A stretch of DNA of 64,000 nt. Source: Gammaproteobacteria bacterium (GTDB lineage Bacteria > Pseudomonadota > Gammaproteobacteria > Burkholderiales > Burkholderiaceae_C). Every line of letters starts with the position of its first letter. Positions within the stretch are counted from its first letter, which is position 1. A program made the translations under genes and the position numbers. Shown here one piece after another: positions 17,289-27,058 of the stretch. Where the stretch lies: NCBI GenBank assembly GCA_018820395.1, contig JAHJOG010000263.1, positions 20,425-84,424 on the forward strand, in the 5' to 3' direction. Under the pieces are notes generated by a model. The model saw only the letters and a program-made list of their open reading frames with translations, was not told the origin of the DNA and searched no databases.

Positions 17289-17302
17289 TCTTGTATCCAA
17301 GA
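17289..17302 (+). promoter_or_regulatory. GntR/FCD-type operator of operon 2
   Basis: TCTTGT-AT-CCAAGA differs from the perfect repeat at 11085-11098 by one base in the right half. It begins 7 nt after the -12 element, exactly as in operon 1, and covers the predicted start site. This supports co-regulation of the two operons by one repressor. Confidence 0.55.
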
Positions 17303-17337
17303 TCGATATCCCGAGTCATTCACCCAGGAGCTTGCCC

Positions 17338-18456
17338 ATGACCCAGTTCAACCGCCGCGATTCGATCAAGTCGCTCGCCGCCATCGCCGCCACCGGCTCG
17401 CTCGCCGGCTGGTCGTCGCTCGCCGGCGCGCAGAAGCCGCTCACGGTCGGCGTGATCTACGTCGGCCCGCGCGAGGACTACGGCTACAACCAGGCGCACG
17501 CGCAGGCGGCGGCCGAACTCAAGAAGATGCCCGGCGTCAAAGTGGTCGAAGAAGAGAACGTGCCGGAAACCGCGGCCGTGCAAAAGACCATGACCGGCAT
17601 GATCGAACAGGACGGCGCCAAGCTGCTGTTCCCGACGTCGTTCGGCTACTTCGACCCGCACATCCTGGCCGTCGCACCCAAGTACCCGGACGTGCGCTTC
17701 TCGCATTGCGGCGGGCTGTGGACCGAAGGCAAGCACCCGAAGAACGTCGGCAGCTTCTTCGGCTACATCGACGAGTGCCAGTACCTCAACGGTGTGGTGG
17801 CCGGCCACATGACCAAGAGCAAGAAGATCGCCTTCGTCGCCGCCAAGCCGATCCCGCAGGTGCTGCGCAACATCAATGCGTACACGCTCGGCGCACGCTC
17901 TGTGGACCCGTCGATCACCTGCAGCGTGATCTTCACGGGCGACTGGTCGATGGCGGTGAAAGAGGCCGAGGCCACCAACAGCCTGGCCGACCAGGGCTGC
18001 GACGTGTTCACGATGCACGTCGACGGACCCAAGGTGGTGGTCGAGACGGCGGCCAAGCGCGGCAAGATGGTGTGCGGCTATCACGCGAGCCAGGCCAAGC
18101 TGGCGCCCGATGCCTATCTGACCGGAGCCGAATGGAACTGGATCACGGCGTACAAGACCTTCCTCGACGCTGCCCAGACGGGCAAGCCGCATCCGAACTT
18201 CCTGCGTGGCGGGCTCAAGGAGGGCTATGTGAAGACCTCCCCCTACGGCCCCAAGGTGACGGACACCGCCAAGAAGAACGCCGATGCGGTCAAGGCCAAG
18301 ATGATGAGCGCCTCGGGCATGGACATCTTCACCGGCGGCCTGAAGGACAACAAGGGCACGGTGGTGGTCGCGGCCGGCAAGTCGCTGAAGCAGACCGACC
18401 TCGAACTTGAAAAGATGAACTACCTGGTCGAGGGAGTGATCGGAAGCATCGGCTGA
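17338..18456 (+). CDS. BMP-family ABC transporter substrate-binding protein
   Basis: 372 residues with a Tat-like signal (NRRDSIKSLAAIAATGSLAGW). The mature part has the BMP family opening LTVGVIYVGPREDYGYNQAH and the SFFGYIDECQYLNGVVAGHMTKS segment. BMP receptors in this branch usually bind nucleosides, purines or related heterocycles. CAGGAG lies 7 nt before the ATG. It is the first gene of operon 2, followed by two permeases of the matching type. Confidence 0.9.
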   Translation: MTQFNRRDSIKSLAAIAATGSLAGWSSLAGAQKPLTVGVIYVGPREDYGYNQAHAQAAAELKKMPGVKVVEEENVPETAAVQKTMTGMIEQDGAKLLFPTSFGYFDPHILAVAPKYPDVRFSHCGGLWTEGKHPKNVGSFFGYIDECQYLNGVVAGHMTKSKKIAFVAAKPIPQVLRNINAYTLGARSVDPSITCSVIFTGDWSMAVKEAEATNSLADQGCDVFTMHVDGPKVVVETAAKRGKMVCGYHASQAKLAPDAYLTGAEWNWITAYKTFLDAAQTGKPHPNFLRGGLKEGYVKTSPYGPKVTDTAKKNADAVKAKMMSASGMDIFTGGLKDNKGTVVVAAGKSLKQTDLELEKMNYLVEGVIGSIG

Positions 18457-18466
18457 TCGCCTTCTC

Positions 18467-19549
18467 ATGCGCAGCACGGCCAACGACATCGCACTGCCGG
18501 TGTTCGCCATCACGGCGGCGCTGCTGCTGTTCGGCGTGTTCGTGTGGTTTGCCGGGGTGGACCCGGTCGAGATGTGGGTGGTGCTCTTCAAGGGCGCGTT
18601 CGGCAGCTGGTTCTCCTGGCAGAACACGCTGCAGCGGGCGGCGCCGCTGATGCTGACGGCGCTGTGCGTGGCGATCCCGGCGCGCGCGGGGCTGGTGATC
18701 ATCGGCGGCGAGGGCGCGCTGGTGCTGGGCGGTCTGGCGTGTGCGGCCTTGCCCTATGCGGTGCCGCTGCCGGCCAACTTCGCGGGCACGGTGCTGCTGT
18801 GCGCAGCGGGCGCCGTGGCGGGCGGGCTGTGGATCATGCTCGCGGGCTGGCTGCGCCAGTACCGCGGCATCAACGAAACCATCAGCAGCCTGCTGCTGGC
18901 CTACATCGCGATCGGGCTCTTCAAGCACCTGGTCGAAGGCGTATTGCGCGACCCGGCGAGTCTCAACAAGCCGGCCACGCGCTCGCTCGATCCTGGCCTG
19001 GGCATCGGCGGCATCGGAGGCTCGGACATCCACTGGGGCCTGGCGGTGGGCGTGCTGGCCTGCATCGCGCTGGGGCTCTGGCTGCGCGCCACGACGTCGG
19101 GCTTCTCGGTGCGCGTGGTCGGCGGCAATCCACGCACGGCGCAGATGGTCGGGCTGCCCGCCAACCGGCTGATTCTGGCGGCCTGCGCGATCGGCGGCGC
19201 CTGTGCCGGCACGGCCGGCGCGATCGAGGTAGCGGCGGTGCACACCAACGCCAACGCTTCGCTGATCGCGGGGTACGGCTACGCGGGCATTCTGGTCGCC
19301 TTCATCGCGCGGCAGAACCCGTTGGCGATCATTCCGGTGGCGATCCTGTTCGGCGGCTTCGGCGCGGCAGGCAGCCTGCTGCAGCGTCGGCTGGGGCTGC
19401 CGGATGCCTCGGTGCTGGTGCTGCAGGGCATGGCTTTCGTGCTGATCCTCGCGAGCGAGGGGTTGCGCATGATCGACTGGAGCCGGCTGAAGAACGTGCG
19501 CGTGCGGCGCCCCGCCGACGCGGGCTCGCGGGCCGAGGTGGCGCCATGA
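18467..19549 (+). CDS. ABC transporter permease (BMP/nucleoside type), subunit 1
   Basis: 360 residues with about nine hydrophobic helices and the family segments NETISSLLLAYIAIGLF and RVVGGNPRTAQMVGLP. It belongs to the branched-chain/ribose-type permease superfamily used with BMP receptors and pairs with the next gene as a heterodimer. It starts 10 nt after the receptor gene and overlaps the second permease by 4 nt. Confidence 0.92.
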   Translation: MRSTANDIALPVFAITAALLLFGVFVWFAGVDPVEMWVVLFKGAFGSWFSWQNTLQRAAPLMLTALCVAIPARAGLVIIGGEGALVLGGLACAALPYAVPLPANFAGTVLLCAAGAVAGGLWIMLAGWLRQYRGINETISSLLLAYIAIGLFKHLVEGVLRDPASLNKPATRSLDPGLGIGGIGGSDIHWGLAVGVLACIALGLWLRATTSGFSVRVVGGNPRTAQMVGLPANRLILAACAIGGACAGTAGAIEVAAVHTNANASLIAGYGYAGILVAFIARQNPLAIIPVAILFGGFGAAGSLLQRRLGLPDASVLVLQGMAFVLILASEGLRMIDWSRLKNVRVRRPADAGSRAEVAP

Positions 19550-20466
19550 CGCACGACCAGTGGATCGCGCTCGTGGCCGGCATCGTCGGCGGCGCGCTGC
19601 GTGTGGGCGCGCCCTTTCTGTTCGTGAGCCTCGGCGAATGCCTGACCGAGAAGTCCGGGCGCATCAACCTCGGGCTCGAAGGCGTGCTGGTGCTGTCGGC
19701 GATAGCGTCCTTCGGGGGAGCCTGGCTCACGGGCTCGGCATGGCTCGGTGCGTTGATCGGCGCCTGCGCCGGCGCACTGCTGGCGCTGCTGCACGGGCTC
19801 TTGTGCTCGCTCGACCGCGTCAACGACGTGGCCACCGGCATCGCGCTGATGCTGTTCGGCACCGGGCTGGCCTTCTATCTCGGCAAGCCGCTCATCCAGC
19901 CGCAGGCGCCGCAACTGCCGGCGATCCCGCTGGGCGCGTGGAGCGACAGCGCCGTGGTGCGTTCGGCGCTGCAGGTGAATGCGCTGGTGCCGGTCGGCAT
20001 CGCGCTGGCGCTGCTGCTCTGGTGGGGCTTCGCGCGCACGCGCATCGGCCTCCTGGTGCGGATGGCGGGCGATTCGGCCAACGCCACGCGTGCGCTGGGC
20101 TATTCGGTGTCGGGTCTGCGCATCGCGGCGACCACGGCGGGCGGCTTCATCGCCGGACTCGGCGGTGCATCGCTCACGTTGTTCTATCCCGGCAGCTGGA
20201 ACGAGGGCATCTCGAGCGGACAGGGCCTGATCGCGGTGGCGCTGGTGATCTTCGCGCGCTGGAGCCCGCTGCGCTGCATCGGTGCGGCGCTGCTCTTCGG
20301 CGGCGCGGGCGCGATCGGGCCGGCGCTGCAGTCGATCGGGGTCGGCTGGGGCTATCACCTCTTCAACACGGTGCCCTATGTGCTCACGCTGGTGATCCTG
20401 GTGATCACCTGCAGGCCGGGCAGCGTCGCCGCCGGCAGCCCCGGCGAGCTTTCTTCCACGCGCTGA
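19546..20466 (+). CDS. ABC transporter permease (BMP/nucleoside type), subunit 2
   Basis: 306 residues, eight or more membrane helices. [20 protein letters not shown] is the classic start of the second permease in this transporter class. ATGA overlap with subunit 1 indicates coupled translation. The ATPase for the pair is encoded three genes downstream (22253), with formamidase and biuret hydrolase placed between. Confidence 0.92.
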   Translation: MTHDQWIALVAGIVGGALRVGAPFLFVSLGECLTEKSGRINLGLEGVLVLSAIASFGGAWLTGSAWLGALIGACAGALLALLHGLLCSLDRVNDVATGIALMLFGTGLAFYLGKPLIQPQAPQLPAIPLGAWSDSAVVRSALQVNALVPVGIALALLLWWGFARTRIGLLVRMAGDSANATRALGYSVSGLRIAATTAGGFIAGLGGASLTLFYPGSWNEGISSGQGLIAVALVIFARWSPLRCIGAALLFGGAGAIGPALQSIGVGWGYHLFNTVPYVLTLVILVITCRPGSVAAGSPGELSSTR

Positions 20467-20486
20467 CATTTTTCTGGAGTCTTTGC

Positions 20487-21530
20487 ATGAGTGGTCTGGG
20501 TGGTCTCAACAAATCGGAACATGGTGTCGTCGTCGGGCTGGTGCAGCTGCAACTGCCCAACGTGAAGACTCCGCAGGATCTGGCCGACCAGACGCAGCGC
20601 ATCTGCGACATGGTCGGCAAGGCGCGGCGCAACCAGGGGACGATGGACCTGGTGGTGTTTCCGGAATACTCGCTGCACGGCCTGTCGATGGACACCTCGC
20701 CCGAGATCATGTGCTCGCTCGACGGGCCCGAGGTGACGGCGTTCAAGCAAGCCTGCGTCGACAACTCGATCTGGGGCTGCTTCTCGATCATGGAAGCGAA
20801 TCCCGGCGGCAACCCGTACAACAGCGGGCTGATCATCGACGACAAGGGCGCGATCCGGCTCTACTACCGCAAGATGCATCCGTGGGTGCCGGTCGAGCCC
20901 TGGGAGCCGGGCAACGTCGGCGTTCCGGTGTGCGACGGCCCCAACGGCAGCAAGCTGGCGCTGATCATCTGCCACGACGGCATGCTGCCCGAAATGGCGC
21001 GCGAGGCCGCGTACAAGGGCGCCGAGATCATCCTGCGCACGGCCGGCTACACGGCGCCGATCCGCCATGCCTGGCGCATCACCAACCAGGCCAACGCCTT
21101 CTGCAACCTGGCCTACACCGCCAGCGTGTGCATGTGTGGCAGCGACGGCAGTTTCGACTCGATGGGCGAGGGCATGTTCTGCAACTTCGACGGCACCGTG
21201 CTGGTCGAAGGCGGCGGCCGGGTCGACGAGATCATCACCGCCGAGCTGCGCCCCGACCTGCTGCGCGAGGCGCGAATCGGCTGGGGCGTGGAGAACAACA
21301 TCTACCAGCTCTACCACCGCGGCTACGTGGCGGTGCGCGGCGGGGCGCAGGACTTCCCCTACACCTACATGCAGGACATGGCGGGCGGCCGCTACGAACT
21401 GCCGTGGCACGACAAGGTGCAGGTGGTCGACGGCAGCGGCTTCGGCTTCGCGCCGCCGGTGCGCGCCTACAAGGGCCCCGAATCGCACCCGCTCGTTCCG
21501 CAGGTGCCCAAGAAGGTCCGACCGACATGA
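20487..21530 (+). CDS. amiF: Formamidase / aliphatic amidase (nitrilase superfamily)
   Basis: 347-residue cytoplasmic enzyme with the nitrilase triad E60 (VVFPEYS), K129 ([10 protein letters not shown]) and C162 ([10 protein letters not shown]), positioned almost as in Helicobacter AmiF. It hydrolyses formamide, and possibly other short amides, to the acid and ammonia. Length and the [17 protein letters not shown] region favour AmiF over AmiE, but the two are close. CTGGAG precedes the ATG; the stop overlaps the start of the biuret hydrolase gene by 4 nt. Confidence 0.85.
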   Translation: MSGLGGLNKSEHGVVVGLVQLQLPNVKTPQDLADQTQRICDMVGKARRNQGTMDLVVFPEYSLHGLSMDTSPEIMCSLDGPEVTAFKQACVDNSIWGCFSIMEANPGGNPYNSGLIIDDKGAIRLYYRKMHPWVPVEPWEPGNVGVPVCDGPNGSKLALIICHDGMLPEMAREAAYKGAEIILRTAGYTAPIRHAWRITNQANAFCNLAYTASVCMCGSDGSFDSMGEGMFCNFDGTVLVEGGGRVDEIITAELRPDLLREARIGWGVENNIYQLYHRGYVAVRGGAQDFPYTYMQDMAGGRYELPWHDKVQVVDGSGFGFAPPVRAYKGPESHPLVPQVPKKVRPT

Positions 21531-22240
21531 GCACGGCCGCGTCGCTCGAACGCTTCGTGCGGGCCGAGCCGTACGCCTGGCCCTACCACGGCGCGCTCCG
21601 GCCCGACAACACGGCGCTGATCGTGATCGACATGCAGACCGACTTCTGCGGCAAGGGCGGCTACGTCGACGTGATGGGCTACGACTTGTCGCTGGTGCAG
21701 GCGCCGATCCAGCCGATCGCGCGCACGCTGGCGCGCCTTCGGCCCCTCGGCTTTCACATCATCCACACGCGCGAAGGGCATCGGCCCGACCTGGCCGACC
21801 TGCCGGCCAACAAGCGCTGGCGCTCGCGGCAGATCGGCGCCGGCGGCGTGGGCATCGGCGACGACGGCCCCTGCGGGCGCATCCTGGTGCGCGGCGAGCC
21901 GGGCTGGGAGATCATCCCGGCGCTCGCTCCGATCGACGGCGAGGTGGTCATCGACAAGCCGGGCAAGGGCTCGTTCTACGCGACGGACCTCGAACTGGTG
22001 CTGCGCACGCGCGGCATCGAGAACCTCGTCCTCGCCGGCATCACCACCGACGTCTGCGTGCACACCACGATGCGCGACGCCAACGACCGCGGCTTCGAAT
22101 GCCTGCTGCTGTCGGACTGCACCGCCGCGACCGACCACGGCAACCACCTGGCCGCGCTCAAGATGATCACCATGCAGGGCGGTGTCTTCGGCGCGCATGC
22201 GAGCTCCGCGGCGCTGCTGGACGCGGTGGGCGACCTGTGA
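21527..22240 (+). CDS. biuH: Biuret amidohydrolase (isochorismatase-like cysteine hydrolase)
   Basis: 237 residues with the D-K-C triad D35 (IVIDMQTDF), K144 ([10 protein letters not shown]) and C177 ([12 protein letters not shown]). The N-terminal ADP-free stretch [19 protein letters not shown] and [21 protein letters not shown] closely resemble the characterised Rhizobium BiuH as I recall it. It splits biuret to allophanate and ammonia, feeding AtzF of operon 1. ATGA overlap with the formamidase gene; 12 nt before the ATPase gene. Confidence 0.88.
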   Translation: MSTAASLERFVRAEPYAWPYHGALRPDNTALIVIDMQTDFCGKGGYVDVMGYDLSLVQAPIQPIARTLARLRPLGFHIIHTREGHRPDLADLPANKRWRSRQIGAGGVGIGDDGPCGRILVRGEPGWEIIPALAPIDGEVVIDKPGKGSFYATDLELVLRTRGIENLVLAGITTDVCVHTTMRDANDRGFECLLLSDCTAATDHGNHLAALKMITMQGGVFGAHASSAALLDAVGDL

Positions 22241-22252
22241 ACGGACGGGCCC

Positions 22253-23899
22253 ATGGCTGACGAAGCCCGTGTTCCCATCGGCGCGCTGCCCGCAGGCAGC
22301 GGCGCGCTCGCGCTCGACACCTATCGCCTCACCAAGCGCTTCGGCACGTTCACCGCGATGGACAGCGTGACGCTGCAGGTGAAGCCCGGCACGGTGCACG
22401 CGCTCCTGGGCGAGAACGGCGCGGGCAAGAGCACGCTGGTCAAGTGCGTGGCGGGATTCCAGCGCGCGGAAGAGGGCAGCATCCTCATCGACGGTCGCGA
22501 GCAGAACATCGCCAACCCGATCGTGGCGCGCGCGCTGGGCATCGGCATGGTGTATCAGCACTTCACGCTCGCGCCCGGCATGACCGTGGCCGAGAATCTG
22601 CTTCTCGCGGGCGGCAAGACGCCGGCGCTCATCGACTGGACGCGCCAGCGCGCCGAGCTCAAGGATTTTCTGGCCACCACGCCGTTTCGGCTCGACCTCG
22701 ACGTGCGGCCCGCCGAACTCGCGGCCGGCGAGAAGCAGAAGCTCGAACTGCTCAAGCAGCTCTACCTCAAGCCGCGCCTGCTCATCCTCGACGAGCCGAC
22801 CTCGGTGCTGACGCCGCAGGAGGCCGACGAGGTGCTGGGCCACGTGCGCGACTTCGCGCGCAGCGGGCTGTGCACGGTGCTCATCATCACGCACAAGTTC
22901 CGTGAGGTCATGGCCTATGCCGACGCGGTCACCGTGCTGCGCCGCGGCAAGGCGGTGCATCACTGCGAGGTGGCCGACACGTCACCGTCGCGGCTCGCGG
23001 CCGCGATGATGGGCGCAGGCGAAAGCGCACCTCCCGAATCCGACACCGCACGGCCGGCGAGCCGGGCGTCGCATGGCATGCAGGACACGCCCGCCGACGC
23101 GCCTGTGGCGCTCCAGGTCGACCGGCTGCGCGCGCAGGGCGACCGCGGCACGCTGGCGGTGCACGACCTGAGTCTTGCGGTCCGGGCGGGCGAGATCCTC
23201 GGCGTGGCCGGCGTTTCGGGCAACGGCCAACGCGAGCTGGTCGAAGCGCTGGTCGGCCAGCGCACGCGGCAGGGAGGCAGCGTGACGGTCATGGGCGAGC
23301 CCTATCGGGGGCGGCGCGAGGAAAACCGGCGGCTCAAGGTGCGCAGCCTGCCCGAGGAGCCCTCGCGCAACGCCTGCGTCGGCGACCTGAGCGTCGCCGA
23401 GAACATGGCGCTGCGCGACTTCGACCAGCCGCCGCTGGCCTGGAAGGCGCTGGGCGCGGGCGTGCTCAACTTTGCCTACTGGCGCACGCGGGCTCGCGAA
23501 TGGATCGCCGAATACGGCGTCAAGACGCAGGGCGAGGGTGCGCCGATCCGCAGTCTTTCGGGCGGCAACGTGCAGCGCGCGGTGCTGGCGCGCGAGCTGG
23601 CGGGTGACATCAACGTGCTGATCGCCGCCAACCCGGTGTTCGGACTCGACTTCGCTGCCGTGGCCGAGATCCACGGCCGCATCGCGCAGGTGCGCGCACG
23701 CGGCGGCGCCGTGCTGCTCGTCAGCGAAGACATCGACGAATTGCTCGAAATGGCCGATCGCATCGTCGTGATGAGCGAAGGACGCATCGTCTACGAAACC
23801 TCGGCCGCCAAGGCCGAGCGGCATGTGCTCGGGGCGCACATGGGCGGCGGCGACCATGGGCACGCACAGGCGCCGGCGCACGCGGGAGTGGCCGCATGA
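22253..23899 (+). CDS. ABC transporter ATPase with two nucleotide-binding domains (BMP/nucleoside type)
   Basis: 548 residues, two fused ABC domains. Domain 1 has [34 protein letters not shown] and [11 protein letters not shown]. Domain 2 (from about residue 285) has [14 protein letters not shown] in place of a standard Walker A and [15 protein letters not shown] with [14 protein letters not shown] degenerate second domain is normal in this sugar/nucleoside ATPase class. It completes the transporter begun at 17338. Confidence 0.92.
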   Translation: MADEARVPIGALPAGSGALALDTYRLTKRFGTFTAMDSVTLQVKPGTVHALLGENGAGKSTLVKCVAGFQRAEEGSILIDGREQNIANPIVARALGIGMVYQHFTLAPGMTVAENLLLAGGKTPALIDWTRQRAELKDFLATTPFRLDLDVRPAELAAGEKQKLELLKQLYLKPRLLILDEPTSVLTPQEADEVLGHVRDFARSGLCTVLIITHKFREVMAYADAVTVLRRGKAVHHCEVADTSPSRLAAAMMGAGESAPPESDTARPASRASHGMQDTPADAPVALQVDRLRAQGDRGTLAVHDLSLAVRAGEILGVAGVSGNGQRELVEALVGQRTRQGGSVTVMGEPYRGRREENRRLKVRSLPEEPSRNACVGDLSVAENMALRDFDQPPLAWKALGAGVLNFAYWRTRAREWIAEYGVKTQGEGAPIRSLSGGNVQRAVLARELAGDINVLIAANPVFGLDFAAVAEIHGRIAQVRARGGAVLLVSEDIDELLEMADRIVVMSEGRIVYETSAAKAERHVLGAHMGGGDHGHAQAPAHAGVAA

Positions 23900-23954
23900 A
23901 GCGGCAGGCCGCCACCGCTTTCGAGGCGCGCTCGACGCTCAAGGGAGATTGGCC

Positions 23955-24620
23955 ATGCAGATAGACGCCCAGCCCTTCGCCTTCGATTTCGAGATCGGCC
24001 GCACGGCCCTGGTGATCATCGACATGCAGCGCGACTTCGTGGAGCCCGGGGGCTTCGGCGAATCGCTGGGCAACGACGTGTCGCTGCTGCAGGCCATCGT
24101 TCCGGCCGCACAGGCCGTGCTGGGCGCTTGGCGGCGTCACGGCGGCCTTGTGGTGCACACGCGCGAGGCCCACCGGCCCGACCTGGCCGACTGCCCGCCG
24201 GCCAAGCGCAATCGCGGCAATCCGCGCCTGCGCATCGGCGATGTGGGCCCGATGGGGCGCGTGCTGATTGCGGGCGAACCGGGCAACCAGATCATCGAGG
24301 CGCTCGCGCCGCTCGAGGGCGAGATCGCCATCGACAAGCCCGGCAAGGGCGCCTTCTACGCCACACCGCTTTCGGCCCTGCTGCAGGAGCGCGGCATCCG
24401 CCAGCTGGTGTTCATGGGCGTCACCACCGAAGTCTGCGTGCAGACCACGATGCGCGAAGCCAACGACCGCGGCTACGACTGCCTGCTGCTCGAAGACTGC
24501 ACCGAAAGCTACTTCCCGCACTTCAAGGCGGCCGCCATCGAGATGATCCGCGCGCAGGGCGCCATCGTCGGCTGGACCGCGCCGAGCGCGGCGCTGTTGA
24601 AGGCGCTCGCCAGCGACTAA
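23955..24620 (+). CDS. Second isochorismatase-like cysteine hydrolase, candidate triuret hydrolase
   Basis: 221 residues, clearly related to the BiuH 1.7 kb upstream: triad D23 (VIIDMQRDF), K128 ([10 protein letters not shown]) and C161 ([12 protein letters not shown]), and shared [14 protein letters not shown]. The substrate-side segments differ ([34 protein letters not shown]). In this setting, with AtzE-AtzG, BiuH and AtzF, the missing step is triuret to 1-carboxybiuret, catalysed by the TrtA branch of this family; guanylurea hydrolase is another branch to consider. AAGGGAGA precedes the ATG at 23955. Function is inference from context. Confidence 0.6.
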   Translation: MQIDAQPFAFDFEIGRTALVIIDMQRDFVEPGGFGESLGNDVSLLQAIVPAAQAVLGAWRRHGGLVVHTREAHRPDLADCPPAKRNRGNPRLRIGDVGPMGRVLIAGEPGNQIIEALAPLEGEIAIDKPGKGAFYATPLSALLQERGIRQLVFMGVTTEVCVQTTMREANDRGYDCLLLEDCTESYFPHFKAAAIEMIRAQGAIVGWTAPSAALLKALASD

Positions 24621-24629
24621 CATTTCGGG

Positions 24630-25373
24630 GTGAACACCGTCCGACCCGACCCCGCGCTCATGCCGACTCCGGCCGGTGGGCCGGCCGCGTTCCGCACGCG
24701 GGCCGACGAGGTCTACGCACAGCTCAAGCGCGACGTCGCCGAGTTCAGCCTGGTGCCGGGCGACCGCTTCACCGAAAGCGAGATCAGCGAGCGGCTCGGC
24801 GTGTCGCGCACGCCGGTGCGGCAGGCGCTGTTCCGGCTGCAGCAGGAGGGGTTCGTCGAGGTGCTGTTTCGCAGCGGTTGGCGCGTGCTGCCTTTCGACT
24901 TCGACCAGTTCGAGCAGCTGTACGACCTGCGCATGGTGCTCGAGACGACGGCGGCGCATCGCCTGTGCGAAGGCATCCGGCCGGTCGACCGCCAATTGCT
25001 CGACGCCCTCGCGGGCATCTGGCTGGTGCCGGGCGCGCAGCGCAGCACCGACACGGCGCGCGTCGCGCAGTGGGACGAAGACTTTCACTGTTCGCTGGTG
25101 GCTGCGGCCGGCAATGCCGAAATGGCGCGCGTGCACCGTGACGTGACCGACCGCATCCGCATCATCCGGCGCCTGGACTTCACCAAGCAGCCGCGCATCG
25201 ACGCGACCTACGACGAGCACGCCAAGATCCTCAAGGCCATCCGCGCCAATCGCGGCGACCAGGCGGCCATGCTGCTGCGCGCACACATCGAAACCAGCCA
25301 GGCCGAGGTGCGCAAGATCACGCTGCACCAGGTGCACCTGGCCCACGCGGCGCATCGCGCGGCGCGCACCTGA
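24630..25373 (+). CDS. GntR-family transcriptional regulator, FCD subfamily
   Basis: 247 residues. The N-terminal winged helix carries FTESEISERLGVSRTPVRQALFRLQQEGFV; the C-terminal FCD domain carries LYDLRMVLETTAA and the metal-site histidines DEDFH and DEHAKIL. Such proteins repress catabolic operons and release DNA on binding an acidic effector. It is the probable binder of the two TCTTGT-N2 operators (11085, 17289). GTG start at 24630; TAACAT sits 6 nt before it, so a separate leaderless promoter is possible in addition to operon read-through. Confidence 0.88.
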   Translation: MNTVRPDPALMPTPAGGPAAFRTRADEVYAQLKRDVAEFSLVPGDRFTESEISERLGVSRTPVRQALFRLQQEGFVEVLFRSGWRVLPFDFDQFEQLYDLRMVLETTAAHRLCEGIRPVDRQLLDALAGIWLVPGAQRSTDTARVAQWDEDFHCSLVAAAGNAEMARVHRDVTDRIRIIRRLDFTKQPRIDATYDEHAKILKAIRANRGDQAAMLLRAHIETSQAEVRKITLHQVHLAHAAHRAART

Positions 25374-25395
25374 AGTTGCCGAACCGGTACCGGGC

Positions 25396-26976
25396 ATGAG
25401 CGAGCGCGACGAGATCGACCACCGAGACGGGGACGCCGCGCGCGGTTCGCGCGGCGACCGCGGGGATTTCGTCGACGGCATCGATTGCACCTGGCTGTTG
25501 GCCGACCCGGGCTCGGAGCCCGCGCTGGCGCAGACGCGCTTGACGATCCAGAACGGGCGCATCGCGACCGTCGCGCCGGAGGCCGCACCGTCCGGCGGCA
25601 AGTCGTGGTTGGCGCTGCCCGCGCTGTCCAACGCGCACGACCATGCGCGTACCTTCCGCACGGCCACGCTCGGCGCCTTCGGCCGGCCGCTCGAAAGCTG
25701 GCTGCCGTTCCAGGGATTGGTGGGCGGCCTGGACCCCTACCTGTGCGCGACCACCTCGTTCGCGCGTTCGGTGCGCCACGGCGTGGCGAACCTGATGGTG
25801 CACTACACGCGCGTGCAGGGCGGCATGCCCTTCGTCGACGAGGCGGCGGCCGTGGCGCGTGCCGCGCGCGACGTTGGCGTGCGCATCGGCTTCGCCGTCG
25901 CACTGCGCGACCGCAACGGCATCGGCTACTGCAACGACGCGACGATGCTGGCGGCGCTGCGGCCGGAGATCCGCGATGCGGTGGCGGCGCGCCTGTCGGT
26001 GAAGCCGCTGCCGCTCGCCGAGCAGATCGCGCAAGTGGACGACGTGGCCCGCTGCATGCAGCAGAGCGGCTGCGCCGACCACGTCACCGTGCAGTACGGG
26101 CCGACCGCCGTGCAGTGGTGCAGCACGCCGCTGCTCGAAGCCATCGCGCAGGCCTCGGCGGACCGTGCGCGGCCCGTGCACATGCACCTGCTCGAAACGC
26201 GCTACCAACGTGCATGGGCCGACGCCGAGCACCCGCAGGGCATCGTGCGCTTTCTGGACGACATCGGCCTGCTCACGCCGCGCCTCACTCTCGCCCACTG
26301 CGCCTGGGCTCGCCCCGACGAGCTGGCGCTGATCGCCGAACGCGGCGCGACCATCGCCGTCAACACCAGTTCCAATCTCTGGCTGCAGTCCGGCATCGCA
26401 CCCGTGGCCGAAATGCTCCGGCAAGGCTGCCGCGTGGCGATGGGCCTGGACGGCTCTGCCTTCGACGACGATGACGACGCACTGCGCGAACTTCGCCTGG
26501 CCTACGCGCTGCACCGTGGCTGGGGCTTCGAGACCACCATGACGCGCCAGCAGCTCTGGGCGTTCTCCGCGCGGCACGGACGGCGCGCCGTGCGGGGTGC
26601 CGCGGCCGTCGGCGATGGCCACATCGGCGGGAGCATCGGCGCGCGGCTCGCACCCGGCGAGCCGGCCGATCTGCTGCTGCTCGACTGGAGCGCGCTCGAC
26701 GACGACAGCCTGTTCCCCGACGTCGACCCGCTCGACCTGCTGCTCGCGCGCGGCACCGGACAGCACATCGACCAGGTCGTCATCGGCGGACGCCGCGTGG
26801 TCGAAGGCGGCCGCGTGCTCGGCATCGACGAAGCGGCATTCAAGGCCGAACTGCTCGCGCAAGCGCGCTCGGTGCTGGCCAATGATGAGGACTCGAAAGA
26901 TTGGCGCGAGACGCTGCGCGCGCTGGCCGACGATCTCGGTCCGTTCTATCGGAGCGCGGGATTCGGCTGCTGCTGA
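25396..26976 (+). CDS. Metal-dependent amidohydrolase/deaminase of unknown substrate
   Basis: 526-residue member of the cytosine/guanine deaminase, AtzB and TrzN branch. Metal ligands are visible: H81 and H83 (NAHDHA), H264 (HMHLLET), H301 (LAHCAW) and D352 (MGLDGSAFDDD). Family enzymes deaminate or dechlorinate N-heterocycles with one zinc. It has a charged 25-residue N-terminal extension and a C-terminal tail of about 40 residues. As last gene of operon 2 it probably acts on the compound imported by the BMP transporter. The substrate could be a purine-like or triazine-like ring; sequence alone does not decide. Confidence 0.8.
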   Translation: MSERDEIDHRDGDAARGSRGDRGDFVDGIDCTWLLADPGSEPALAQTRLTIQNGRIATVAPEAAPSGGKSWLALPALSNAHDHARTFRTATLGAFGRPLESWLPFQGLVGGLDPYLCATTSFARSVRHGVANLMVHYTRVQGGMPFVDEAAAVARAARDVGVRIGFAVALRDRNGIGYCNDATMLAALRPEIRDAVAARLSVKPLPLAEQIAQVDDVARCMQQSGCADHVTVQYGPTAVQWCSTPLLEAIAQASADRARPVHMHLLETRYQRAWADAEHPQGIVRFLDDIGLLTPRLTLAHCAWARPDELALIAERGATIAVNTSSNLWLQSGIAPVAEMLRQGCRVAMGLDGSAFDDDDDALRELRLAYALHRGWGFETTMTRQQLWAFSARHGRRAVRGAAAVGDGHIGGSIGARLAPGEPADLLLLDWSALDDDSLFPDVDPLDLLLARGTGQHIDQVVIGGRRVVEGGRVLGIDEAAFKAELLAQARSVLANDEDSKDWRETLRALADDLGPFYRSAGFGCC

Positions 26977-26977
26977 A

Positions 26978-27017
26978 GTGCTCGCCTTGGTTCCGCCTCA
27001 AGATTTCTGGCGAGCAC
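26978..27017 (+). terminator. Long stem-loop just after operon 2
   Basis: GTGCTCGCC (26978-26986) and GGCGAGCAC (27009-27017) form a perfect 9-bp stem with a 22-nt loop, starting 1 nt after the amidohydrolase stop. No T-run follows, so it may stabilise the 3' end or aid Rho-dependent termination rather than act alone. Confidence 0.35.
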
Positions 27018-27058
27018 GGTGCCTTCGATCCGAAGCACGCGATCTGGCGGGGTGGTTT

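Noticed and set aside
23896..23964. A 22-residue frame overlapping the stop of the ABC ATPase gene (ATGA).
   Set aside because: Too short and without similarity; the strong AAGGGAGA and family N-terminus place the real next start at 23955.
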